Positions 8,699 through 18,968 of a DNA stretch of 40,992 nt are shown in pieces. The stretch is from IMG/VR virus record IMGVR_UViG_3300024264_000074, positions 1-40,992 of that record, one strand, 5' to 3'. This DNA is from a virus. Position 1 is the stretch's first letter, and every line of letters starts with the position of its first letter. The translations under genes and the position numbers were made by a program. The notes under the pieces were generated by a model, which saw only the letters and a program-made list of their open reading frames with translations, searched no databases and was not told where the DNA came from.

Positions 8699-9402
8699 TG
8701 ATTGAACCAGTACTAGAAGATATTAAACAATACGTTTATGAACGCGAGCATATAGAAGCTTGTGGCTTATTAAGCTTAGAACGAGGAAGAATAAAATGGA
8801 ATCCTTGCTTTAATAAAGCAGAAAATCCAAAGAACGATTTTATTATCGATCCTTTAGATTATAAAGCAGTAGCAGATAAGGGAGATGTAGTAGGTGTAGT
8901 ACATAGTCACCCAGGATGCTCTCCAACTCCAAGTGAGTTAGACCGAGCTGCGTGTAATAAATTAGGAATTCCGTGGTATATTTTTGGAGAAAATGATGAA
9001 TGGATAAAATTGGAACCAAGCGAAAATACTTATGATTTGCTGGGGAGACCATTCGTTTATGGCATCTATGATTGTTTCACTATCATAAAAGATCATTTCG
9101 AGACAAAAGATATAAATATATACCCATACTCATACGAGTGGGAATTTTGGGAAAAGGGCAAAAATCTTTATTTGGACAACTTTCAAAGTGAAGGGTTTAT
9201 AGAAGTAACAGATGGTAGCCTACAGCCAAATGACCTCATTTTAATGGCTCTAAATAGTGACATTACTAATCATGCGGGAGTATATGTAGGAAAAGGAAAA
9301 ATGCTTCATCATGCACCTAACAGGTTATCGTGCAGGGACAACTACGCGGGAATATGGAAACAGATTACCAGAATGGTAGTAAGACATCAGAGTATGCAAT
9401 GA
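8698..9402 (+). CDS. Tail tip peptidase, gpK-like (JAMM + NlpC/P60)
   Basis: A 234-aa two-domain protein with the architecture of lambda gpK. The N-terminal domain has a complete JAMM zinc metallopeptidase motif, H69-S-H71-x7-S79-x2-D82, with Glu20 a candidate for the upstream acidic residue. The C-terminal domain is NlpC/P60-like with catalytic Cys126 in YGIYDCFTII and His192 in NHAGVYVG. NlpC/P60 enzymes cut cell-wall peptides, so this protein may open peptidoglycan locally during entry, while the JAMM domain may process tail proteins. Both active sites look intact. It overlaps the L-like gene by TAATG and the I-like gene by ATGA. Confidence 0.92.
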   Translation: MIEPVLEDIKQYVYEREHIEACGLLSLERGRIKWNPCFNKAENPKNDFIIDPLDYKAVADKGDVVGVVHSHPGCSPTPSELDRAACNKLGIPWYIFGENDEWIKLEPSENTYDLLGRPFVYGIYDCFTIIKDHFETKDINIYPYSYEWEFWEKGKNLYLDNFQSEGFIEVTDGSLQPNDLILMALNSDITNHAGVYVGKGKMLHHAPNRLSCRDNYAGIWKQITRMVVRHQSMQ

Positions 9403-10262
9403 GAAAAATTTATTTAGAAGGACAATTAGGAGAGAAGTTTGGAGAGGAATGGTCTCTAGACGTTTCTTCGCCTGCAGAAGCGTTACAAGCAATCATGGCA
9501 CAGCGTCCTGGTATGCGTCAATTTATTACTTCATCTGAGGGAATACAAGGTTACGAAGTACTAGTAGATAATGAAAGTATTGATATGCTAGAGGAGCTAG
9601 TAATACAAGACCCAAGTATGAAACAGTCCTATACTTTTGTACCAGTAATTGGTGGCTCAAAGAGTGCAGGACTCATGATGGTACTCGGAGTAGCTTTAAT
9701 AGCCGCAACAGGTGGTTTTGCAAGTTTTGGTATTAGTGGTTTTATGACGGGTAGTGCGGGATTAGTAGGAGCGCAAGGTGCTGCTCTATCAACTGCCCAA
9801 CTAGCCGCCGTTGGGGGCTCTAGCGCGATTGGAGCTGCTGGTTTAACAGGTGCTCAAGCTGTTATTGCAGCGCAAACTGCAATGACTATGAGTAGCACCG
9901 CCATCATGGCTACATCAGGACTTGGATATTTAGGTACAGGACTTATGTTAGGAGGAGCTGCAATGATGCTTGCTCCAGATGTACCAGACGGAACTTCAGC
10001 AGAAAAAGCAGAAAACTACTTATTCAGTGGACCGGTCAATACAATCAAACAAGGATCAGCAATTCCTCTCGTATACGGAAGGGCCATTGTCGGATCTAGT
10101 ACAATCTCAGCATCAGTTTTTACAAACACATCGAGACAAAAATTAACAGCAGGAAGAAAGATGGTAGGAATACCCAACTTCAGAACTGACGGAAGTCAAT
10201 CAGGATTAACAGCTACTACTACTAGTTACACTAATCAGTTTGACCTTAATATAAGATTTTAA
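9399..10262 (+). CDS. Tail assembly protein, gpI-like
   Basis: A 287-aa protein matching lambda gpI. It has an N-terminal ubiquitin-like fold (MRKIYLEGQLGEKFGEEW...), a long Gly/Ala/Met-rich hydrophobic middle at about residues 85-205, and a C-terminal segment with AIPLVYGRAIVGS. I chose the ATG at 9399, which overlaps the K-like stop as ATGA. A longer frame reaches TTG at 9330, but that would overlap the K-like gene by 73 bases. In lambda, gpI helps assemble the tail tip and is not in the virion. The hydrophobic middle could insert in a membrane or pack inside the tip. The J-like gene starts 3 bases after the stop. Confidence 0.87.
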   Translation: MRKIYLEGQLGEKFGEEWSLDVSSPAEALQAIMAQRPGMRQFITSSEGIQGYEVLVDNESIDMLEELVIQDPSMKQSYTFVPVIGGSKSAGLMMVLGVALIAATGGFASFGISGFMTGSAGLVGAQGAALSTAQLAAVGGSSAIGAAGLTGAQAVIAAQTAMTMSSTAIMATSGLGYLGTGLMLGGAAMMLAPDVPDGTSAEKAENYLFSGPVNTIKQGSAIPLVYGRAIVGSSTISASVFTNTSRQKLTAGRKMVGIPNFRTDGSQSGLTATTTSYTNQFDLNIRF

Positions 10263-10265
10263 ATT

Positions 10266-13200
10266 ATGAAGAAGAATCAACACTTAATATCAATACGAGG
10301 AGCCAAAGGAAAAGGCGGCGGTGGAAGCACTTTTGAAGCAGATGATAACATGTTTGCAAGACAGAGTGCAGCTTTTATTGATGCCCTGTGCGAAGGCCCA
10401 ATTAAAGGATTAGTTTATGGAGACGCTTCAATTCTAATTGATGAAGTACGTCTTAGAAACGTAAATCAGTCCACAGGTCGTATAAGTCAAAAAGCTAACT
10501 TTAATAATTTTACTGTAATTACAAAAAACGGAGATGCAACACAAGTAGTGGATGCAGACTTCTTCGCAGAGTACCCTAGTGCAGCTACAACAAAGGATAT
10601 AGGTAGCGCAGAACTACTAGAAGGCGAACCGCAATATTTTACTATATCAAGTGGTACTTTTGAAAAAAGAGAAACAGATTATATAAAAATTACTGTATCT
10701 ACTACAGGTATGTCTGCTATTACAAAAACAGGGGATAATAAGGGGGACATAAATACTACAGCTGTTTATTTCCATATTGATTTCCAGTGGGTAGATAATG
10801 CAGGAACACATCACACAAGACAAATGTTTGATACTGGTTTTGAGGGAAAAGTTAGCGGTAAGTACGCACATACATTTGGTTTTAATATTGAGACAATTAA
10901 AGACACTTCTACTATTAACGATTGGTCAATAAAAGTAACAAAATTATCAGCTAGTCCAGAAAGCTCAGATAGTAGAGAAGTTCAAAATGCTATTTATGTA
11001 GATAGTATTGAAGCTGCGATTGCTGATAAGCTTGAGTACCCCTATACTGCTTATGTAGGTGGAGTTATAGATGCAGAAGCATTTAATAGTATTCCTGCTA
11101 GAGGGTATGAAATTGATGGTAAGTTAATAAGTGTTCCAACTAATATGTACCCATGTGATTATAATGGACGTAAACTTACTCTATCCTCAGCTTCAGGATT
11201 TAGTATTGGTGACGTAATTAGTCAAACACTAACTATAAGCAGCCTTACGGCAGCAGGTACTGAGGCAGAGGGGTACACAGCTACTGCAACTGTTCCTGCT
11301 CATGGAGTAGCAACTGGAGAAACTTTTAAAGCAACTATAGCAACTACTTCCGCTACAGATCAAGAACATTGGGAAGGAGAATTTGTCTGCGTAGCAGCTT
11401 CTAGCACTACGTTCACTTACACACTAAATAAGCCTTTCGACGCAGCTACAGGAGAATATAAAACTCTTACTGGAGGAACTACCTGTGGGGGTACAAAAAC
11501 CGCAGTCATGTTTAGTGGAGGTTTAGTTGACAAAAAAGTAAGTAACACACTTTATCTTAGAAATGTTTCGGGATCAACAAGTGCAGTTACTGGTACTATT
11601 TCAAATGGTACTACTACTGGAACTGTAACTAGTGCCTCACAAGTATTTATACCCGCAAACTATAGAAGAAGGAAGTCTGATGAAAAACCTGTAGCACAAG
11701 AACAAGATTGGGATGGCACTTACTATTCAACCTGGTGCAACAATCCAGCATGGGTATATCACGACCTTATAGTAAATAAGATATACGGACTCGGAAACTA
11801 CGTAGATTCTACGCAAATAAACAAATGGGAACTATTCCAAATTGGCAGGTACTGTGATGAACTCGTACCTGCAGGTGTAGCAGCAGCAGATTTACTAAGC
11901 ATACATTGCACAGCAGATACCAACTATATTCCAAGCGGCGCAAGTGGAGAGCACGAGCCTAGATTTAGTGCAAACTTAGTAATTGGTGGAAAACAAGAAG
12001 CTTATAAAGTACTTAACGATGTTTCTAGTATATTTAGAGGAATGGCGTATTGGCTAAATGGAGAAGCCTTTGTAGTACAAGACTCTGAGAAAGACCCTGT
12101 ATATCAGTTTACAAATGCTAATGTAATAAACGGAGAGTTTAAGTACGAAGGAACAGCAAACAAAACAAGAACAAATTCTATTATGGTTAATTGGAATAAT
12201 CCCCAAGACTATTATAGAAGCAGAACAGAAATTGTAGAGCTAGAAGAAAGCCTACAGAAAGATAACGAATGGGTCAAGCCAGAAGCAACTACAGCGTTTG
12301 GCTGTACTTCAAGAGGCCAAGCAAGAAGGCTGGGTAAATGGAAGCTCCTTACTAATAATTGGAACACTAATACTGTAACGTTTGAAACTTCTTTGAACGC
12401 AGCATTTTTACGCCCCGGTGATATTGTACAGGTTATTGACCAACATAAGGAAGGCAAATCATGGGGTGGAAGAATATCTTCTAGCTCTAGTACTTCAGCA
12501 ATCAATATAGATAGGAAGCCTTCAGGTTTTGGAAATACAAGTGTCGAATCAGGCTATGCTGTTGGTGATTATAGGCTTACATTAAGTTATGTAGGGTATA
12601 AAGCAATTCTAGCACAAGATACTGCTACTATTAGTGGAACTGCATATGTACGAGGGGACCACTTAACAAGTATTACTACTGAAGAAGCTGCTCTTACTTT
12701 ACAGGATTCTTCTAATAATTTAGTATTTGTACAATGGACTCCGTTTACCTTTACAGAAACGAAAACAGTCTCAGCAGTATCAAATAGTGGAAAAACTTTA
12801 TCAGTAGCTTCTGCTTTCAACGCCGCTCCTGATCAAGATCAAGTATGGATATTATCAAGAGCAGCTTTAGCAACAGGAAAAACTAAACAAGAAGCCAAGC
12901 TCTTTAGAATGATGGCTATGGTAGAAAAAGATAAGAATCTTTATGAAATCACAGCACTCGAATACAACGCATCTAAATTTGATGCAGTTGATAAAAATGA
13001 AGCACTCACACAAGACAGACAGATATACTTACCTGATAGTTTTAAAGAAGTTCCTGCTGTAACAAATTTAGACGTAGAACCAAGAATTAGAAAGGCCGGT
13101 AGTGGAGGCACTATAAATTCATTAGTAGTAGACTGGGACCCAGCTACAAATGCTGATGGCACACTATACAATTCTGTTAGGCACTACGAAGTTGAGTTTT

Positions 13201-16200
13201 CACAAGATGGACAAGTATGGCATAAAGCAGGAACAAATCAAAGTACCGACTTTGAAATAACTGATATGACCGTAGGGGATATTGCAGTACTTAGTGGTAC
13301 TTACTATTTTAAAGTATACTTAGTAAGCTTAAACGGGGTAAGAAGTCCTGTAACTGAAAGTGGTGCGAAAACTATAGACTTTAATAGAGCTGTAGGCCCT
13401 GCAGAAGGTAGTATAGGTACTACCAACCATTTTATTAACTTTATTGGAAATATTAGCGGAGACTTTAGTCTTGAAGCGGGTAAAGTAACATTTAGCCCAC
13501 AAAATCTTTTTCATAATGACGGAGTAAATGAACACGCAGTCAGTAGTCAAGCTCAACTCGATTTTACAGGATTAGACCATACTTCTACAACAGGTGGAAA
13601 TGAAGGTTATGTTTATTTTGATCACAGTGCTGGCGCCTTTATAGCCGCTGCTTTCGATGTAACTTCAGGACAATTTTATACTGTAGGCGCTAGTATATTT
13701 AGTACTGCTACAGGTACACTTACCTCTGCAAATAGAAAAAGCTGGACAGGCTTGGACAGCACTGATTTTACCGGAGAGCTATCAAGAGGCAATGTATTTA
13801 AGTTTACTCACAGTAGAAGCGGAAGTTCCGTAGACTACTATCACAGAGTAAAAGAAATTGTAGCAGATTGGGAAATGCTCAGCTATGTGTCCTCAAACCA
13901 AACTATAACTAACGCACATAATCAAGCATTTTCAAAACCTAACCTTTTAGTAGATTATGGTACTGGTGGTGACACCATTATGGGTAAGGTTACAAAGACA
14001 GGGGCAGATACTTATACCCTACAAAAGTATGGGTCGTCTCAGGGCGAATCTGCTTATGGTGTAGGCGCTACAAATCTAAACTTTACATTTGACGCTAATC
14101 TTGATGGAGAAGTAACAAATGAAAGTGCCTATAGTTGTGACTTCATTATTAGAAAGGGTGGTCAGGATTATACTTTTGCAAGTAGTGGTGATGCGCAACA
14201 TACTTTTGGATTATCTTTACAGGCAAAAACAGGTTTTACTGCTAACTCTGATATAGTTATTAACGCAACATCTGGGCAAGTAACAATTGCTGATACAAAG
14301 ATGGATAGCTTGACGGCAGCCACTGCAACAATACGAATATTTGACAGAGGTCGTGCAGACTTACTAATTGAAGATAAGACTTTATCTTTTACAAAGTCTT
14401 CACAAGGAACAGCAGGAGAAGATGCAAAGGTCGTAGTCGTAACCCCTAGTTCTCAGATGATGACAAAAGAGGTGTTCCCAGAGGATTATGGATCGACGTC
14501 TACTTTTTTCCATCCCACAAGTATAACAATTACGGCACAATGTACAAATACCACGCAAAATGGAACATGGTCAAACTCTCTGGGTGCTATAACCTCTAGC
14601 AATACCATTACAAACGGAAAAGCTACTGCCACAGTAAATTCTACTCAACTTGTAGATGATATGACAATTACATATACATTACATGCAGACGATGGTGGTG
14701 CTTCAGATACTACTCAACTTCATTTATTAGAAAGTTTTGCAGGCTCAGTGCAGCCAATTGTTTCTAACCCTGCCCATGTACTTGCAGCAAGTAAGACAGG
14801 AGTAGTCAGCGACTATACTGGTAGTGGTACACGTATAGAAGTGTACCAAGGAACCAATCGATTAGACTATGATGGAGTTGGAACTTCTAATGGGCACTGG
14901 AAAGTAACTGTAGGGGATGTAGACGATATTACAGAAGGTCAGCCCACCTCTGGAGGAACGACTGGCGGCAGATATGCAAATATTGGGGATCATTCCGAGA
15001 TGACCGATTCTGTAGATTTTAGAACAATTACTTATACTATTACAGGTAAGGCCACAGATGGCACTGCATTTAGTTTTGCACAACCGCAAACAATTACAAA
15101 AAGCAAAACAGGACAGGACGGTGATGCTGGGCAAAGTGTAAAGCACGAAACTATTTTTAGAAAGAATAGCAATATTATCGATGACGACGTAGGTACTTTT
15201 GCTAGTCCTCTTACGGGTAATACTAATTGGTCTCTTTCAATGCCCGCCCTTACAGCAGATGGCGATGTAGCATACGCATCATCTAGAACTTTTACTTCAG
15301 ATGGAGAGTCTCCCCAAGACTCAACTTGGTCGCCGCCTATAGCCGCACTTACGAGAACAAATGGTACAAATGCTACTCCATTAACAATTACTAGTACTGA
15401 CACCTCAGTTGCAGGTGAAACTACAATTACCTTTAGTGATGGTACTCCCTTTACAATAAATGATGGAGATAATGGAGATGATGGGGATGGTATAGATGTA
15501 ATTTATCAAAATTCAAGTACAGCCCTTACAACCGCTCCAGCTAATTCAGCAGGTGCACCAGACGGTTGGTCATTCACCGCTTCGGCTCCTTCGACTAACG
15601 AAAAGACTTATATTTCAATTGGAGTACGGACACACAATACAGGCTCATATGATTGGTCAGTTCCTTCTGCAATAACAGCATTTGACGGAGATACAGGAGC
15701 AGGTACTAACTTTGTATTTGCAAGAGCCGCTACTAAACCTAATGTTCCAACGGCTGATGGTCTCAATATTCCTTCTGCAGATATTCAATGGTATGATGAT
15801 CCACCAAGTGGAACAGATATTTTATGGTCTTCTAAAGGTACAGTAGCAGCGGGAGGAACCGCTTATACTTGGGGTGCTGTATTCCAAGTAGAAGGATCTC
15901 ATGTTGCAGAAATAAAATGTTATTCAGATGTTGTAGCAAGTGCTGGAGCTTCTCCTGAAAAACCTCAGTCATCTACATATAATGCAACTAATTCCACTAT
16001 TACACTAGGAGATACAGACTGGAATCTTACTCCTCCAAGCATATCAAGCAACGGAGATACAGTATATTTATGTACTGCTCTTATAAGTGGATCACCTTCA
16101 GATACTAGCATATCTATTACATGGTCAACACCTGTAATACATACTAGAAAAACAGACGGAGATAATGGAGCAGGAGTAAACTTTGTATTTGCTAGAAGCG

Positions 16201-18959
16201 CTACTAAACCAAACGTTCCAACCGCAAACGGTCTCAATATTCCTAGTGCTGACATACAATGGTATGATGCTCCTCCAACTGGAACAACTACTTTATGGTC
16301 TTCAAAGGGCACCGTAGGAGTTAATGGAACAGCATACGTATGGGGAGCAGTATTCCAAGTAGAAGGAAGCGCAGTAGCCGAATTAAAATGCTACTCGGAT
16401 GTTGTAGCAAGTAATGGAGCTTCCCCTGATAAGCCTGCTAGTTCTACTTATAATGCGACTACTTCTGTTCTTACACTTAACGACACAGATTGGAATCTTA
16501 CTCCTCCAAGTGTGACAAACAATGGAGATACTGTATATTCTTGTACTGTTCTTGTAAGTGGGTCACCCAACGCTACCGCAATAGCTATTGGTAGTGGCTG
16601 GTCAACACCTGTAATACATACTAGAAAAACAGATGGAGCAATAGGAGATCCAGGCAAAAAAATTGCAGAAATAGAACTTTATTATCCAATTACTATTGCT
16701 ATTGGGTGGAACGCTGGGTCAACAACTACATTCCCAAGTGCGGCGCCAACTACCGGAACCTATAACTTTGGTACTGGTGTAGTTGCAAGTATACCAACTG
16801 GGTGGACACAAACTAAACCAGCAATTGAAAGTGGCACAATTGCTTCCAGATCTAGAGCTTTAGTAACAGAAGCTACTTCACAAGGTGGTGTCTCTGGTAG
16901 TATAACTTGGAGTACTCCTAGTCTAAGTGACAAAGGTGTCCAAGATGTTAACTTTATATTCTTAAACCATGACGGCAGTCCAGGAACTCCAACTGCAACA
17001 GCATACCCAGACTTACCAACAAACAACCCCAACAGTGGAGATAATTGGAGTGATAGCCCTCCTGCAGCAGTAGCAGGAAAACAGTTATGGTCTTCAAAGG
17101 GTGTGGCTAAACTTACGGGAAGTTATCCTAATCTTAGTTTTAATTATGCTTGGGAAACTCCAGTAATTCATGTACAGGGCAAGGCTGATATAGACTTAGA
17201 TCAAGTAGATAATACAAGTGATGCAGACCAACAAGCCGCAACTCTTACTGCAGCAACTTCAGCTGACGTAGGCTTAGACGAACTAGTAAATGAAAGACAG
17301 ATAACTATATTTAGACAAGACGGTATTCCTACATCTCTAGCTGTAGGAGATTTATGGATTGACACTAATGATGGAAACCGAGCGTATAGAGCAAAGATAG
17401 TAGGCGCTGATCAGACTAACGACGATGAGTGGGTATCTATTCTTGACGAAGGAGGAAGGCGAGCTAGGGATGCATTTGCTTTATCAGGAACAACTCCGAT
17501 ATTGAATGTAGCCAATGCTAATACAGCACTTAGAAATGCTAATATAGTAGAGGCAGATATAGTAGGCACAGGCAAAACATTTACGGGCGGAAAGCCGAAT
17601 CTAACAACATTTGCTGATGGAAGTACTGAAGGAACATTTGAGTTTCAATTAGACGGCGCCACTGCTGTAGGTGTCAATGTATTCTCATCAGATGAAAGAA
17701 CAAAACTAACTAGACTAAGAGCTGGGCAAAATCCTGCCGATGCGAGTGAATCGATTCTAAATAGTGGTATTGTTGCAGCTGACCTAGGTGGAACAGGAAA
17801 AGCATTTGCAGTCTTACCAGCTTCAGGAGCTGACGTAACTTCAGCAAATACAGCTAACAATGTTGCTAATGTAGGGAACCAAACTGTAGCAAATGCTCAA
17901 GATGGAATAGCAAGAGCTAGAACAGGGTTAACCGCTGCTGGAGTTATTAAAACAACAGTCCCAAGAGATAAAGGTGGATTTGGTATAGATATAGATGCTC
18001 TAGTGGGTAACGCAGCAAAAATTCCAAGATGGAATGGTACTGGTTGGGTAGCAGATACACCTGCTGAATTGAGAGGAAATATTGGAGCAGGTACGTCAAG
18101 CTTTAGTGGACAATATGTAGACTTGTTAAATATTTCTATTACTGATGCACAATTAGCAGCAACTGCTACAATTACAAAAACCTCAGACTTTGAGTTTAGT
18201 AGTATCGGAGTATCTAGTGGTTCCGCAGCTTGCTCCTTCACCACAACAGACGGCTCTAACTATACTGCAAATAACACAACAGGTACAGTTACAGTTGACC
18301 ACCCATTAGATAGTGTAGCATCTCAGAGTTGTACCTACACATGGTCTAGAAGTGGAGATAATGTGAGTGCTTTTGCTCTTACAAATACAGGTACAGGAGC
18401 TGATGCATGGACTTCTTCAACTTTTGGAACAGCAGCAACAACTAAAACTATTACTGTTACACATACTCAAAGTGGTTTAACAATTGATATGAGTTGTTAT
18501 GTTATTGATACAAGTTCTTCTGGAGGCACCAGCGGCGGAGGCGGAGGAGGCTGTTTCCTTCCAGGTACTCTCGTAGACTTAGAAGAAGGACAACAAGCTA
18601 TCGAAACTTTAAAAGTAGGACAAAAAATAAAGGGTGCTACAGTTACTAAGAAAGAGTCATTTGAAGTTGATTATTGGTACAAACTAAATGATACACAGAT
18701 TACAGCAGGACACCCAGTATGGGTAGAAGATAAAGGCTGGTCTTGTATTGACCCAGGAGAGTACTATAGGGAACATCAGGTATTTGGTCATAAAATAGAA
18801 CTAGAGCCTAAACAAATAGAAATAGGCGATATGACTACTAATGGTTCTATAAACATAATTAACAGAATTGATGAAAAGCAAACTGTATGGAATATTACAG
18901 TTGATAACGAACACACCTATTATGTAGACGGCATGTTAGTACATAATAGTAAAAATTAG
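10266..18959 (+). CDS. Tail tip attachment protein, gpJ-like, with C-terminal Hint domain
   Basis: A 2897-aa protein, about 2.5 times the length of lambda J (1132 aa). The first ~900 residues carry the J core: N-terminal SAAFIDALCEGPIKGLVYG and the LRPGDIVQVID segment near residue 715. A fibronectin-III-like domain follows at about 931-1040. The middle is a chain of beta-rich modules, including two ~157-residue tandem copies (about 1811-2124) and a diverged partial third. Near residues 2190-2330 is a fibre-like segment (LAVGDLWIDTNDGN). A poly-Gly linker leads to a Hint/intein-like domain from Cys2763 to the end. It should form the central tip and contact the receptor. The Hint domain predicts self-cleavage, so the mature protein may be about 2762 residues. 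Confidence 0.9.
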   Translation: MKKNQHLISIRGAKGKGGGGSTFEADDNMFARQSAAFIDALCEGPIKGLVYGDASILIDEVRLRNVNQSTGRISQKANFNNFTVITKNGDATQVVDADFFAEYPSAATTKDIGSAELLEGEPQYFTISSGTFEKRETDYIKITVSTTGMSAITKTGDNKGDINTTAVYFHIDFQWVDNAGTHHTRQMFDTGFEGKVSGKYAHTFGFNIETIKDTSTINDWSIKVTKLSASPESSDSREVQNAIYVDSIEAAIADKLEYPYTAYVGGVIDAEAFNSIPARGYEIDGKLISVPTNMYPCDYNGRKLTLSSASGFSIGDVISQTLTISSLTAAGTEAEGYTATATVPAHGVATGETFKATIATTSATDQEHWEGEFVCVAASSTTFTYTLNKPFDAATGEYKTLTGGTTCGGTKTAVMFSGGLVDKKVSNTLYLRNVSGSTSAVTGTISNGTTTGTVTSASQVFIPANYRRRKSDEKPVAQEQDWDGTYYSTWCNNPAWVYHDLIVNKIYGLGNYVDSTQINKWELFQIGRYCDELVPAGVAAADLLSIHCTADTNYIPSGASGEHEPRFSANLVIGGKQEAYKVLNDVSSIFRGMAYWLNGEAFVVQDSEKDPVYQFTNANVINGEFKYEGTANKTRTNSIMVNWNNPQDYYRSRTEIVELEESLQKDNEWVKPEATTAFGCTSRGQARRLGKWKLLTNNWNTNTVTFETSLNAAFLRPGDIVQVIDQHKEGKSWGGRISSSSSTSAINIDRKPSGFGNTSVESGYAVGDYRLTLSYVGYKAILAQDTATISGTAYVRGDHLTSITTEEAALTLQDSSNNLVFVQWTPFTFTETKTVSAVSNSGKTLSVASAFNAAPDQDQVWILSRAALATGKTKQEAKLFRMMAMVEKDKNLYEITALEYNASKFDAVDKNEALTQDRQIYLPDSFKEVPAVTNLDVEPRIRKAGSGGTINSLVVDWDPATNADGTLYNSVRHYEVEFSQDGQVWHKAGTNQSTDFEITDMTVGDIAVLSGTYYFKVYLVSLNGVRSPVTESGAKTIDFNRAVGPAEGSIGTTNHFINFIGNISGDFSLEAGKVTFSPQNLFHNDGVNEHAVSSQAQLDFTGLDHTSTTGGNEGYVYFDHSAGAFIAAAFDVTSGQFYTVGASIFSTATGTLTSANRKSWTGLDSTDFTGELSRGNVFKFTHSRSGSSVDYYHRVKEIVADWEMLSYVSSNQTITNAHNQAFSKPNLLVDYGTGGDTIMGKVTKTGADTYTLQKYGSSQGESAYGVGATNLNFTFDANLDGEVTNESAYSCDFIIRKGGQDYTFASSGDAQHTFGLSLQAKTGFTANSDIVINATSGQVTIADTKMDSLTAATATIRIFDRGRADLLIEDKTLSFTKSSQGTAGEDAKVVVVTPSSQMMTKEVFPEDYGSTSTFFHPTSITITAQCTNTTQNGTWSNSLGAITSSNTITNGKATATVNSTQLVDDMTITYTLHADDGGASDTTQLHLLESFAGSVQPIVSNPAHVLAASKTGVVSDYTGSGTRIEVYQGTNRLDYDGVGTSNGHWKVTVGDVDDITEGQPTSGGTTGGRYANIGDHSEMTDSVDFRTITYTITGKATDGTAFSFAQPQTITKSKTGQDGDAGQSVKHETIFRKNSNIIDDDVGTFASPLTGNTNWSLSMPALTADGDVAYASSRTFTSDGESPQDSTWSPPIAALTRTNGTNATPLTITSTDTSVAGETTITFSDGTPFTINDGDNGDDGDGIDVIYQNSSTALTTAPANSAGAPDGWSFTASAPSTNEKTYISIGVRTHNTGSYDWSVPSAITAFDGDTGAGTNFVFARAATKPNVPTADGLNIPSADIQWYDDPPSGTDILWSSKGTVAAGGTAYTWGAVFQVEGSHVAEIKCYSDVVASAGASPEKPQSSTYNATNSTITLGDTDWNLTPPSISSNGDTVYLCTALISGSPSDTSISITWSTPVIHTRKTDGDNGAGVNFVFARSATKPNVPTANGLNIPSADIQWYDAPPTGTTTLWSSKGTVGVNGTAYVWGAVFQVEGSAVAELKCYSDVVASNGASPDKPASSTYNATTSVLTLNDTDWNLTPPSVTNNGDTVYSCTVLVSGSPNATAIAIGSGWSTPVIHTRKTDGAIGDPGKKIAEIELYYPITIAIGWNAGSTTTFPSAAPTTGTYNFGTGVVASIPTGWTQTKPAIESGTIASRSRALVTEATSQGGVSGSITWSTPSLSDKGVQDVNFIFLNHDGSPGTPTATAYPDLPTNNPNSGDNWSDSPPAAVAGKQLWSSKGVAKLTGSYPNLSFNYAWETPVIHVQGKADIDLDQVDNTSDADQQAATLTAATSADVGLDELVNERQITIFRQDGIPTSLAVGDLWIDTNDGNRAYRAKIVGADQTNDDEWVSILDEGGRRARDAFALSGTTPILNVANANTALRNANIVEADIVGTGKTFTGGKPNLTTFADGSTEGTFEFQLDGATAVGVNVFSSDERTKLTRLRAGQNPADASESILNSGIVAADLGGTGKAFAVLPASGADVTSANTANNVANVGNQTVANAQDGIARARTGLTAAGVIKTTVPRDKGGFGIDIDALVGNAAKIPRWNGTGWVADTPAELRGNIGAGTSSFSGQYVDLLNISITDAQLAATATITKTSDFEFSSIGVSSGSAACSFTTTDGSNYTANNTTGTVTVDHPLDSVASQSCTYTWSRSGDNVSAFALTNTGTGADAWTSSTFGTAATTKTITVTHTQSGLTIDMSCYVIDTSSSGGTSGGGGGGCFLPGTLVDLEEGQQAIETLKVGQKIKGATVTKKESFEVDYWYKLNDTQITAGHPVWVEDKGWSCIDPGEYYREHQVFGHKIELEPKQIEIGDMTTNGSINIINRIDEKQTVWNITVDNEHTYYVDGMLVHNSKN
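15696..16638 (+). repeat. Tandem ~157-aa module in the J-like protein
   Basis: Two adjacent copies begin at about 15696 and 16168, with a period of about 471 bases. Shared landmarks are FVFARxATKPNVPTA, LNIPSADIQWYD, LWSSKGTV, AVFQVEGS, CYSDVVAS, DTDWNLTPPS and STPVIHTRKTDG. A more distant partial copy starts near 16943 (NFIFLNHDGSPGTPTA) and keeps LWSSKG and TPVIH. The first two copies remain close in DNA, which suggests fairly recent duplication, probably to lengthen the tip fibre. Confidence 0.85.
18552..18956 (+). other. Hint/intein-like self-processing domain at the C-terminus of the J-like protein
   Basis: Residues 2763-2897 form a compact Hint domain. It starts with the nucleophile Cys2763 after a poly-Gly linker (GGGGCFLPGTLV). 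It has a TxxH block (ITAGHPVW) and the terminal block NEHTYYVDGMLVHNS with the His-Asn pair needed for Asn cyclisation. Only Ser-Lys-Asn follows the His-Asn, so there is almost no C-terminal extein and no homing endonuclease. This resembles bacterial intein-like and Hedgehog C-terminal domains more than a splicing intein. Expected activity is thioester formation at Cys2763 and release of the tip protein, or its transfer to a nucleophile. Confidence 0.85.
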
Positions 18960-18968
18960 GAGAAAGAC

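Noticed and set aside
9330-9398. Longer N-terminus of the I-like protein from TTG 9330
   Set aside because: It would overlap the K-like gene by 73 bases; the ATG at 9399 gives the family's normal start and an ATGA junction.
10266-18959. True splicing intein in the J-like gene
   Set aside because: The Hint domain is at the very end with only three residues after His-Asn and no endonuclease domain, so protein splicing of two exteins is not expected.
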